DNA of 64,000 nt from Gemmatimonadota bacterium (GTDB lineage: Bacteria > Latescibacterota > UBA2968 > GCA-2709665). The translations under genes were made by a program, and so were the position numbers. Each line of letters starts with the position of its first letter. Position 1 is the stretch's first letter. The notes beneath the pieces are model-generated. The model saw only the letters and a program-made list of their open reading frames with translations, was not told where the DNA came from and ran no database searches. Shown here one piece after another: positions 52,721 to 62,400 of this stretch. Location: the NCBI GenBank assembly GCA_028873695.1, contig JAPPNU010000032.1, positions 1 through 64,000 of the forward strand. The letters are read 5' to 3'.

Positions 52721-54925
52721 TTACGAGGCGCTCTTGCCGTAACTTTCCCCAAAGATCAGAAAGTCGCTGAACCCGATGGTTCCGTTGCCGTCCAGATCGA
52801 AGCGCTCATCATACCCCGCGTCTCCCTGGTCCAGACCGTAAACCCCTGCAAACAGCAGGAAGTCCGGAAATCCCACCGTTCCATCGCCATCGAAGTCAGC
52901 AGAGCGTCGTTGTGGGGCGCCGTTTTGATCCGTATAAATCGTCACCTGGTGTCCTGAAGGCGCGACCGATATCATATTCTGGACGCCGTCGAGTTCGAAC
53001 GGTCTGCCCGGATATACCGGATTCACCCTATCGTCAGAACCTGGATCTTCAGTTGTCTCGCATTCATCCAGCACACCATTCCGGTTGAGATCAACGCAAA
53101 CGAAGTCCTGGATTTCCTGTACGTCCACGCCGCCCACTGCAGGTTTACCTGAACTGAAGACGCCATCCAGGTTCGCATCAATGACGCCAACGAGAACCGG
53201 ATCGTGGGAAGGGGGCTTTACGTGGCCCATCCATACACTCGCGCCCTTGAACCGCGCCCCATCGGAGAGATCCTCGTAAGCCCAGAGTTTGATCCCGTAC
53301 GGAAATACATCACCCGTTGCATAAGGAACCTCGATTACGGTGATGACACCGGGATCGGAAAATATGTCATTCTTATTTCGCGCCGCTAACAGCGGCGGTC
53401 CATCGTCGGTCAGGTCCTGATTGTGATTGCGATCGATGTATATCTTGTCGATATAATGCTCAAAGAGCCTGAGATTATCAGTTTCCGGATTGCAGAAAGC
53501 ATTCAACAGAACCGTTTCACACGATTCCATTCTATTGAATCTGTCGATCATAATCTCAAACCTGGGATCGTCACTATCGCCCAGGCTTATGTATTGATAG
53601 GATTGCTGATCCCCCTCTGGATTGGGATAGAGAATTGATTCGGGTATTTTTCTATGCACGTTTGCCGCCGGATATCGCTGGCGCGGGTACCTCTCGTAAA
53701 CGAGATTCACACCGGAATCAACCTTTCGAAATGCCAACTGATCGTTCCTGGAACCCTCGAATGGATGCGAATCACGGTTATCCGGAATTCCGTCATTATC
53801 ATCGTCCGCATCCAGGTTGTTGCCTATGCCGTCTTCGTCAGAGTCGAGCCATTCCCCCGGATCTAACGGGAAAGGATCCATACTGTTCTCCGCGCCGTCG
53901 CCATCGGCGTCGCGATCGGCATAGTCGCCGATTCCATCCAGATCGGTATCGAGATAGCCTTTGGGATCCAGGGGGAGGGCATCCATAAAGTCCATTGCCC
54001 CGTCGTTGTCATCGTCCGGATCGACGGCATTCTCAAGCCCGTCTCCATCGACGTCCGTAACGTCCACCGTTCGATCCGGAACGGATATTGACGATAGCCA
54101 CTTCCAGATTTCCGAATTGGGAGTTGCGCCTTTGCTGCAGTGACCTCCCGGTGCGGCCAGATCCGACCGGGTTTCCAGACCGAGAACTTCTGAATAATGT
54201 TTCGCCACGGCGACGGCCTGGTCGTGCAGTTTATCGCCCGTAGTGGCCTCCACGAATACTCGGAATCGGCTTCTGACGAAGGACGCAGAGAACGGCGTCC
54301 ATTGGTACGTGGGCCTCCAGGGCGTGGATCTTCGCGGGGGGTTATAATACGATTTGGCTGCCCAATAGCAGCCGCACCATGCATGGAATCCACCCCCATA
54401 GATGCCCGCGTAGTGTTCGAAGACATCCGCAAGAAAACACGCTCCTTGAGAACCGCCCATGAAAACGATCTGACTATGATCAACTGCAAGATTCGAATTG
54501 AAGCCGCTTTGCAACAACTCGTGAACCAGGCGCCGGTCTCGCGCCAGCCACGCACGTGTCCCGTATGCTTCGAATTCCCAGCCAAACAGATCCCCCGCCG
54601 CATCCGGTTGTAATGAGTTAGGGGAGGCGACCACGACCGGGACCAGGCCCAGGTCGAGAGCTTCGGAGACGAACCCTATAGCACGCAACATATCCTCTTG
54701 CGTACCCGTACTATTGCCATGAAAGAAAATCAGGAGTCCGCGCGGTTGAGTGGTGTTCCAGTTGGTCTTGACCCTGTATCGATACAGGATGGTTCGTCCG
54801 GTTGAAGCGGTGAACGAACCGGTAACGTCCGACGTGGGTTGGGATTGTGCGCCAGGACCGGCGTGGAAGACCCCGATAGCGCTAATGATAATCGAGAATT
54901 TCGTGATGTAGCCGACATTGCCCAT
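52721..54925 (-). CDS. Secreted alpha/beta hydrolase with Ca-binding TSP3 repeats and dockerin-like block
   Basis: A 734-aa protein. After the signal peptide (about 1-26) comes an esterase-like alpha/beta hydrolase (about 30-290), with LLIFFHGNSTGTQ, the nucleophile elbow GGSQGACF and a late His in PGGHCSK. Next are thrombospondin type-3-like calcium repeats (about 300-400; D-x-D-x-D-G units such as VDGDGLENAVDPDDDNDG), an acidic region, then the dockerin-like pair at the C-terminus. The hydrolase resembles PHB depolymerase or feruloyl esterase; substrate unknown. The start at 54925 fits the signal peptide; the ribosome site is weak. Confidence 0.8.
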   Translation of the reverse strand: MGNVGYITKFSIIISAIGVFHAGPGAQSQPTSDVTGSFTASTGRTILYRYRVKTNWNTTQPRGLLIFFHGNSTGTQEDMLRAIGFVSEALDLGLVPVVVASPNSLQPDAAGDLFGWEFEAYGTRAWLARDRRLVHELLQSGFNSNLAVDHSQIVFMGGSQGACFLADVFEHYAGIYGGGFHAWCGCYWAAKSYYNPPRRSTPWRPTYQWTPFSASFVRSRFRVFVEATTGDKLHDQAVAVAKHYSEVLGLETRSDLAAPGGHCSKGATPNSEIWKWLSSISVPDRTVDVTDVDGDGLENAVDPDDDNDGAMDFMDALPLDPKGYLDTDLDGIGDYADRDADGDGAENSMDPFPLDPGEWLDSDEDGIGNNLDADDDNDGIPDNRDSHPFEGSRNDQLAFRKVDSGVNLVYERYPRQRYPAANVHRKIPESILYPNPEGDQQSYQYISLGDSDDPRFEIMIDRFNRMESCETVLLNAFCNPETDNLRLFEHYIDKIYIDRNHNQDLTDDGPPLLAARNKNDIFSDPGVITVIEVPYATGDVFPYGIKLWAYEDLSDGARFKGASVWMGHVKPPSHDPVLVGVIDANLDGVFSSGKPAVGGVDVQEIQDFVCVDLNRNGVLDECETTEDPGSDDRVNPVYPGRPFELDGVQNMISVAPSGHQVTIYTDQNGAPQRRSADFDGDGTVGFPDFLLFAGVYGLDQGDAGYDERFDLDGNGTIGFSDFLIFGESYGKSAS

Positions 54926-55428
54926 TGCGACTCTCTGAGTCAGCGAACCTACTGACCATGATTGTGATTCCCCTTCAATCGGGCGGGCCACCCTACGTTT
55001 CACGCCAACTCGATTTCAGCGACCGTGAAATGCGTTCACCCGTCGTCGTATTTCGCGAAAACCGGCGATTGCCATTTGAATCGAGTGGCCAGACTGTCGC
55101 AATTTGCGACAGTTGTGCGTCTCGGCTGGTCGATTGGGTCTGTAGCAAATCGCATCACCACGGCGACATTCTGAGCACTCATTGACGCATATTGCGACAC
55201 CCGCGCCGGCGAGGGCTCCGGTCGTCATACAAGAAGGGGACCCCCACAATTGTACCTGGTCGCGAGGGCCGGGCGACGCCGTCGTTCCGAAGCGAGCAGT
55301 TGACGCCGCTTCCGGCTAACCCGCGACCGTAGGAGTCAAATCCACCGTTCAATGGCGATTATCCGCTTTATGCTTTCGAAAACTTCTCGATTTCGCGAAC
55401 TTAAACCCAACCTCAAAGGTTTCAATGC
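54926..55428. promoter_or_regulatory. Intergenic region with a strong inverted repeat
   Basis: No gene is supported. At 55093-55113 a perfect inverted repeat (ACTGTCGCAA and TTGCGACAGT around one T) lies about 170 bases upstream of the hydrolase gene, suggesting an operator; TTGCGACA recurs imperfectly at about 55190. At about 55230 a GGGGACCCCCACAATTG stretch resembles the dispersed repeat core. Confidence 0.5.
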
Positions 55429-56883
55429 TCAATTCGCAGTATGTATCGTCCAACTATTGCTGTTGCTGTTTTTCGTTGCATGGAAATTCCAACGCACGCC
55501 ATTTATGGTGCCCCTCTCTTGAATGCTACGCCCTGACCTCATTAATATTCCACCGGCAAGAATGGTTCCCGTTCCGGAAGAACTGACGGAGAAGGTGGCG
55601 CCTTTGTAAGTGCAACTTTCACCGGGATTTACGACTAACCCGGCCCTGCAAGCGCCACGACTTCCTCCGCCACCTCCGCTGACGGTGACGGTGACGGTGA
55701 CGCCTGAAGAACAGTTGTTGTTCGTATTGCTCTCGCCGCTGACGCCGTCAATGCAGGCGCCGTAGTAGTAGGTCCCGGCATCCGACGGCGCATTCAGGCT
55801 GATCGACTCGTCGCTGGTTGCTCCGGCCGCGAGGGTACTCACGGCGTCCGCGCCCTCTTCCGCGTCATCCGTCGAAATGGTCGCGTTGGACGAGCGATAA
55901 TAACGCAAGGTCGTGGCCGCAGCCGAAGCGTTGCCCTGGTTGCGCACCGTGGCGTTCAGCGTAAACGACTGCCCGGTTGTCAATGTATTGTCGTCGACCG
56001 AAGGGGATTCAACGATCAGATCGGGGTTATCGGACGGCGGCGTTGTTGTCCCCCCGCCGCCGGAGGGCGGGACCTGACTGCCGAAGGCGCCGGCAAAGAT
56101 CAGAAAATCCGTAAAGTCAATCGAACCATCGGAATTCAGATCCTGCGCGGCATTGTACTTCCCATCGCCCTGACTCGACCCGAACGCTCCAGCGAAAGTC
56201 AGGAAGTCTGAAAACCCCACAGTCCCGTCACCGTCGAAGTCGGGGAAGGGCGCGGCATTGAACGAGATCTCTATGTTTGTGATGAATACGTCAACGGAAC
56301 CCGAACTATGGGCGAATGTGACGGACTCGATGCCGATGGAAAACTCCCGACCCGAGACATCCGTGACCGTTTCAAACTCGGCGCGCGCCAGGAATCCCGA
56401 AGACGCCAATGTCACGGGCGGATGCACTCTAAAAGTAGCGCCCGTGGATGAATCCGTACCATTGAACATCGTGTCGGCTTCGGCCGTTTGAAAAGCAAGA
56501 AGTGAAGGATCAAAGTCGAATTTGATATCGAATGCACGCAAGGACGTCGTCACGCCAGTCGCGAAAACCTCGATTGCGATTTTCGTGCCGCGTCCCGACA
56601 CGTTACCCGTGGTCACGCCGTCGTCCCTCCGGTTGCCCGCCCCGCCGTCGGCGATCAGGTCCAGCGACAAAACCGCGTTTGGATTGTTGCCCAGGGCCAT
56701 TTTTGCTCCGTATTCCCACATCGCGCCCTGTACTACGTCGTACTCAGCGCCAGGATCCAACTCGCCCCTGCGTATCGGGTCCGGAGGCGAATCCGCGTCT
56801 GAATCGGCCCTGAGGAACCCCGCGCCGGCAAGCGCGAAAAAGCCAACGGCCGCAAACAGCAAGTTGCGATAACGTGGAGTCAT
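55429..56883 (-). CDS. Secreted protein: cohesin-like domain, dockerin-like block, CARDB domain
   Basis: A 484-aa protein. Signal peptide about 1-26. A cohesin-like beta-sandwich (about 65-205) has VSLDL, VFATGVTTSLRAFDIKFDFDPSLLAF and FLARAEFETV. The dockerin-like pair follows (about 214-268), then a Gly/Thr-rich linker, a CARDB domain (about 285-395; NPDLIVESPSV, ATVRNQGN, GTYYYGACIDGV) and a Cys-rich C-terminal region with no name. Having a cohesin-like and a dockerin-like unit in one chain is unusual. It is a near-paralogue of the N-terminal part of the giant protein at the window end. Confidence 0.8.
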   Translation of the reverse strand: MTPRYRNLLFAAVGFFALAGAGFLRADSDADSPPDPIRRGELDPGAEYDVVQGAMWEYGAKMALGNNPNAVLSLDLIADGGAGNRRDDGVTTGNVSGRGTKIAIEVFATGVTTSLRAFDIKFDFDPSLLAFQTAEADTMFNGTDSSTGATFRVHPPVTLASSGFLARAEFETVTDVSGREFSIGIESVTFAHSSGSVDVFITNIEISFNAAPFPDFDGDGTVGFSDFLTFAGAFGSSQGDGKYNAAQDLNSDGSIDFTDFLIFAGAFGSQVPPSGGGGTTTPPSDNPDLIVESPSVDDNTLTTGQSFTLNATVRNQGNASAAATTLRYYRSSNATISTDDAEEGADAVSTLAAGATSDESISLNAPSDAGTYYYGACIDGVSGESNTNNNCSSGVTVTVTVSGGGGGSRGACRAGLVVNPGESCTYKGATFSVSSSGTGTILAGGILMRSGRSIQERGTINGVRWNFHATKNSNSNSWTIHTAN

Positions 56884-57032
56884 TGCAGAACCTGCATTGT
56901 GTCAACTTCGGTACCAGATCTGCGGCGCGGGCGGCAGTCCGAACAGGAACCTCGTCTCCGGAAGCGCTGAGTTGACGATCGTCGAGAATGGGTTCCCGCG
57001 CAGCGGCCTGATGGCGATGTTTGCCAATAGGC

Positions 57033-57158
57033 CTATCTCAATAGCAGCATCCGTCTAATGGCTGTAAAACCGCCCGTCAGTATGCGATACAGATGGATGT
57101 TGCTGGGCACACGGCGGCCAACGCGCCCATTCTCCTGCCGCACCCGAATTTCATCGAG
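57033..57158 (-). pseudogene. Remnant of a FlgD/T9SS-like C-terminal tail
   Basis: Minus-strand frame, open from 57158 to a stop at 57033, reading ...ENGRVGRRVPSNIHLYR then ILTGGFTAIRRMLLLR-stop. This matches the GxxVPSGxYLYRLxxGxFTxxRRMLLL type tail of secreted proteins in related uncultivated lineages. It begins 12 bases after the stop of the GLUG protein in another frame, with no start and no body. Further down, about 57010-56930, another frame reads RGNPFSTIVNSALPET, like the NPFNPxTxIxxxLPE segment of the same module, but that part is weak. Confidence 0.5.
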
Positions 57159-57169
57159 CTAAATCGGAT

Positions 57170-59374
57170 TTACGTACGGAACGCATCCACAAACCTGAAG
57201 AAATCGATGAAATCCACCGTTCCGTCGCCATTGAGATCGTAACGCGAATCGGAACTGCCAAACGCGTCCGCAAAGAGGAAGAAATCCACGAAATCCGTCG
57301 TACCGTCGCCGTTGAAATCGGTTGATACGGCGGGCGAAGAGACGACTCGCCGCTGCGGGTCTACGTCCTCCGCGTCATTGTCGCCGTCGCCGTCGAAGTC
57401 GGCCCGCAGCATCGGGTACTCGTTGGAATTGCCGAATTCCCAGGGGTCGTCCCTGGTGTTGTCATCGTCCAGATCCAGGTTCCAGCTGGCATAGATGCCG
57501 GCGTACCCGGTAGGCGTCACCAACTCGATGGTCGTCTTGCCAATGCCGCCGTCGCTCGATATTTGCCCGGAGGTCTCGGTATTCCAGTAGCTGTAGCTTA
57601 CGTTGTTTATGCTGTTCAGATTCGTGGAGTCTTTTCCCACAAGCCCGCCGAAATTGCCCTGGCCCGAGCCGGTCACCGTACCGGTCGCATAGCTGGCGGT
57701 GATGGTACCACCGCTGCCTGGACCGCCGCTGAGGTTGTGCCCCACCAGTCCACCTACGTTGCTGTCGACCCCTTCGACCTCGCCGGTCGCGTAGCTGGCG
57801 GTGATTATTGCTTTGCAGTCGTTGCCGAGGGCGGCGGTCTGCCCCACGAGTCCACCGACGTTGCCGTCGCCCGCCACCGCACCGGTCGCGTAGCTCGCGA
57901 TGATGATGCATCTGGCGCCGCTGCCGACAACGGCGACCTGACCCGCCAGCCCCCCGAGGTCGCTTCCGTCCGAGCCGGACACCAGACTGGTCGCGTAGCT
58001 GGCAGTGATGATGCTTCTGCCGCCGCTGCCGCCGTGTAACCCAACCAGCCCGCCTGCGTTGCTGCCGTTTTCGCAATACAACTTACCGGACGCATAGCTG
58101 GAGGAAACGATGCCCGTGTTTGCCCCCAACAGCACACCAACGCTGCCGGATTCGCCCGTTTGCGCCAGCCCCTCCGCGTAGCTGCCGGAAATGCCGCCGC
58201 GGTTGATCCCCGCAAACCCCCCAACCACGCTCCCGTCGCCGCCGTTCAAATTGATCTCTCGAAGCCCTGCGTTCCGCACATGGCCGTCGGCGCCGACGAC
58301 ACCGAACAGCCCGACTGCGGAGATCGAGCGGTATATATAAAGGTTGTCAATGGTGTGCCGATTCCCCTCGAACGTGGCGACGAATTCGTTGCCGGAACCG
58401 GAACTCCCGATCGGAAGCCATCCCGCGCCGCCATTCCAGTAGCTGTCGGCCGCATCCACGGTACCGTCGCCGTTTGTGTCAAAGTCCATATCGGCCGTCA
58501 ACTCGTACCCAATACAGTCGTTGTCATCGGCATCGTCTGCCGTGGTGGGGCAGCCCATGCCAGCGACGGCATTCGGGAAGGCATCGGCGTAAGCGGCCGC
58601 ATTCGCATTGTCGTCCACGGCCCCGTCGCCGTCCAGGTCCCATCGGACGGCGTTCAACTGCGCCAGGCTGCCGATTTCGATCAGCCCGTCGCCGTCGTTG
58701 TCGTAGGAGTTGAGTACCGAGCCGTCCACACTGATCATCAGGAGACCATTGAAGGAGGTCCAGGTTGCGTCCGTGTCGGGTTGCCATCCGCGCCCTATAA
58801 CAAGACGCACTCGACGTTTCACCTTCATATTATTCCCCATGCTCCAACCGGCCGACGCACCAGAATCCTCCGCGTCTGACGTGGTGTACAAGAAGTTGTT
58901 GCTTCTGTTCGGGTTCTGTATAGCGAACTGAACGTTGGGGCTGTTGTCGAACCAAACGACGTAACTCGTATCTGCTTCCAGGTCGATACCGCCGGACGGT
59001 GCTTCGAACTGGTTCAATCCGCCGACCAAGCCCCCCGATTTAGTCAGCTCCCCGAGCGCGGTGCCCCCCGGGACGCCATTATTGGACAGATTGATCTTGA
59101 CGGACGGCTTTACATTGGGGGCAGAGATACTATTCTCGAAAATGACCTCGATACTCGTCAGCCTGTAGCCATCGATATTGCTGCCGGTGGTGAACTCTTG
59201 GGCGAAATCGTTGAAAAGCGCATTGTAGTTACCGGTTCTTGTCTGGTCGGTGTTACTCACAAGTACCTGGGCGTACGCCGGTTTGGCGACGCCCACCAAC
59301 AGAAGAACGGCGCACAAGGCCGCCGGGAAAGGGATCAGTACGTACACTATGCGCTTTATATTTGTTGTTTTCAT
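57170..59374 (-). CDS. Secreted GLUG-repeat protein with dockerin-like C-terminus
   Basis: A 734-aa exported protein. Signal peptide about 1-35 (ends AKPAYAQ). A choice-of-anchor-type beta-sandwich (about 37-195) has LTSIEVIFEN and SYVVWFDN. A calcium-rich linker follows, then an array of GLUG-like repeats (about 330-590; GGLVG, ITASYATG units), predicted to form a beta-helix. The last 55 residues are the dockerin-like pair (DFNGDGTTDFVDFFLF and DLNGDGTVDFIDFFRF). GLUG domains are found in surface adhesins and proteases; ligand unknown. Confidence 0.82.
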   Translation of the reverse strand: MKTTNIKRIVYVLIPFPAALCAVLLLVGVAKPAYAQVLVSNTDQTRTGNYNALFNDFAQEFTTGSNIDGYRLTSIEVIFENSISAPNVKPSVKINLSNNGVPGGTALGELTKSGGLVGGLNQFEAPSGGIDLEADTSYVVWFDNSPNVQFAIQNPNRSNNFLYTTSDAEDSGASAGWSMGNNMKVKRRVRLVIGRGWQPDTDATWTSFNGLLMISVDGSVLNSYDNDGDGLIEIGSLAQLNAVRWDLDGDGAVDDNANAAAYADAFPNAVAGMGCPTTADDADDNDCIGYELTADMDFDTNGDGTVDAADSYWNGGAGWLPIGSSGSGNEFVATFEGNRHTIDNLYIYRSISAVGLFGVVGADGHVRNAGLREINLNGGDGSVVGGFAGINRGGISGSYAEGLAQTGESGSVGVLLGANTGIVSSSYASGKLYCENGSNAGGLVGLHGGSGGRSIITASYATSLVSGSDGSDLGGLAGQVAVVGSGARCIIIASYATGAVAGDGNVGGLVGQTAALGNDCKAIITASYATGEVEGVDSNVGGLVGHNLSGGPGSGGTITASYATGTVTGSGQGNFGGLVGKDSTNLNSINNVSYSYWNTETSGQISSDGGIGKTTIELVTPTGYAGIYASWNLDLDDDNTRDDPWEFGNSNEYPMLRADFDGDGDNDAEDVDPQRRVVSSPAVSTDFNGDGTTDFVDFFLFADAFGSSDSRYDLNGDGTVDFIDFFRFVDAFRT

Positions 59375-59438
59375 GACTTGACAACCAGGAACTATAGGTT
59401 GTGGAGACGCGGTTTAGTTTCTTCCACTGCAAAAAGCG

Positions 59439-62400
59439 TTAGTGTTCTTTCAAAATCGTCCGAGACTGGCTGCCCCACTCCGTCCACTCCATTGATACCC
59501 GGCATTCACCACTGGGTTGGGTCCCGGAAATACCCGAGACCGTGAAATTTTCGGTCTGACCCGCGGACAAGGTACCCAAATGCGCGGTACCTACGAAGGT
59601 GCCGCCAACGAATCCCGTTAATGTCAAGTTCGTCACTGTCCTGCTTGCACGAACAGTCCCTGCGATCCGGATGGCGTAGATGAAGTTGGAATAAGTGAAC
59701 GAACAATCAGTAATTGATCCCGTAACCGCCGTGGCCGGCGGAGTAGGATCGCCTCCGCCGGAACCGTCACCGGCCTCGTCGGACACAAGACCCACCGCGA
59801 TGCCGCGCGGGCTGAACAATCCTGTGATCAGGTTTTCAAGACCGCTTCCGTCAAGGTTCGACCGCTGGATCTTATCGAACGCATCTGTCCAGTATATTTT
59901 TCCACCGGCTACGTCCAATGCGATGCCGAACGGGTCAATGAAGCCGGACGTGACGAGGTCTTCAACACCGCTGCCGTCCAGGTTCGACCGCTGGATCTTT
60001 GCCCCGCTGGCTCGTTCCCAGGTGCCGCCATCCGCCCAGTACATCTTTCCGCCGGATACGTCCAAAGCGATGCCGAACGGGCTATCCAGTCCGGAGGTGA
60101 CGAGGTCTTCGATGCTGCTGCCGTCCAGGTTGGAACGTTGGACCTTATCCGAACCGCTATCTGTCCAGTATATCTTTCCGCCGGTCACGTCCAGCGCGAT
60201 GCCACGTGGGCTATCCAATCCTGTAATGAGGTCTTCGACACCGCTGCCATCCAGGTTGGAACGCTGGATCTTATCCGTGCCGGCATCCGTCCAGTACATC
60301 TTTCCGCCTGATACATCCAACGCGATGCCGAACGGGACATCCAATCCGGAGGTAACGAGGTCTTCGATGCCGCTGCCGTCCAGGTTGGAACGCTGGATCT
60401 TATCCGCGCCAGGAACCGTCCAGTATATCTTGCCGCCTGATACATCCAACGCCATAAGGGATGGGCTTGCTGAGTTGACGAGGTCCACCAGGTCTTCGAC
60501 GCCGCTGCCGTCCAGGTTGGAACGCCGGATCTCGCCTGTGTTTCCATCCGTCCAATACAGCTTCCACGTTTCGGTGGCGGGTGGCGGGGTCGAGACAGTT
60601 AGGCTCACCGAAGCGGAGCAGTTATTTCCCGTGTCGGATTCACCTGATACCGCATCCACACAGGCGCCGTAGTAGTAGGTACCCGCCGACGATGGCGCCG
60701 TCAGGTCGATCGACTCCGCGCTGGATCCGGAAGCAGCGAGTCCCCCCACCGCATCCGTGCCCACTTCCGTGTCACTCGCGGAAATGGTCGCGTCCGAAGA
60801 GCTGAAGTAACGCAACGTCGTTGCCGCGGACGGACCGTTGCCCCTGTTGCGAACCGTCGCGCTCAGCGTGAACGTCGCACCTGTATCAGGACTGCTGGTG
60901 CTGACCGTTGGGGCATCGAGGACCAGGTCCGGAGCGGGTGCGGCGACCACGGTTACGGTCACGCCTGGTGAACAGTTGTTACCGGTGTCGGATTCGCTCG
61001 ATACCGCATCCACGCAGGCGCCGTAGTAGTAGGTGCCTGCGCTTGACGGGGCGGTCAGGATGATCCCCTCGGCGCTGGCGCCGGAGGCGGACAGGCTGCT
61101 CACCAGGTCGGTGCCGACTTCGGTGTCGCTGGTGGAGACCGTCGCGTCGGTGGAGCGATAGTAGCGTAACGTGGTCAAGCTGGACCGGCCGTTGCCCTGG
61201 TTCCGTACGGTGGCGTTCAGAGTAAAGGAAGCACCCGCAGTCGGGCAGCTGTTGCTGACCGTTGGGGCATCGACGACCAGGTCCGGAACGGGCGCGGCGA
61301 CCACTGTTACGGTCACGGCTGGTGAACAGTTGTTACCGGTGTCGGATTCGCCCGATACCGCATCCACGCAGGCGCCGTAGTAGTAGGTTCCCGCGGACGA
61401 CGGCGCCGTCAGGTCGATCGACTCCGCGCTGGATCCCCAAGCCGCGAGTCCGCCGACCGCGTCCGCACCCACTTCCGTGTCACTCGCGGAAATGGTCGCG
61501 TCCGAGGAGCTGAAGTAACGTAACGTCGTTGCCGCGGACGGGCCGTTGCCCGGGTTGCGGACCGTCGCGCTCAGCGTGAACGTCGCACCTGTATCAGGAC
61601 TGCTGGTACTGACCGTTGGGGCATCGACGACCAGGTCAGGGGCAGGCGCCGTGACAACCTTTACGGTCACGGCCGGCGAACAGTTGTTTCCTGTGTCGGA
61701 TTCGCCGGATACCGCATCCACACAGGCGCCATAGTAGTAGGTACCCGCGGACGACGGCGCCGTTAGGTCGATCGACTCCGCGCTGGATCCCCAAGCCGCG
61801 AGTCCGCCTACCGCGTCCGTTCCCACTTCCGTGTCACTCGTGGAAATCGTCGGGTCCGCAGAGCTGAAGTAACGTAACGTCGTTGCCGCGGACGGGCCGT
61901 TGCCCCGGTTTCGGACCGTCGCGCTCAGGGTCAGGGACGATCCGGCGGTCGGGCTGTTGTTGCTGACCGAAGGCGTTTCAACCACCAGGTCGGCCGAGGG
62001 TCTTCCTCCTCCACCACCGCCCGGACCGGGACCGCGTCCTCCACTGCCGGACGCGGTCTCCAGAGCCACGCTCGACGGGTCGACCAGCCCGTCTGATCCG
62101 GAAACGAGGTCTTCCACGTTGGACCCATCCAGGTTGGCGCGCTGCACCTTGTTCGTTTCCTCATCCGCCCAGTACATTTTTCCGCCCGACACGTCGAGGG
62201 CCAGTCCGTTCGGGCTGCGCAGGCCGCTTGTGACCAGGTCTTCGACTGCCGAGCCATTCAGGTTGGACCGCTGGATCTTGTCCGAGCGGCGGTCCGTCCA
62301 GTACATCTTGCCGCCTGATACGTCGAGCGCGATCCCGGTGGGACTGATTACCCCGCTGGTGACGAGATCTTCGACCCCCGAGCCGTCCAGATTGGATCTC

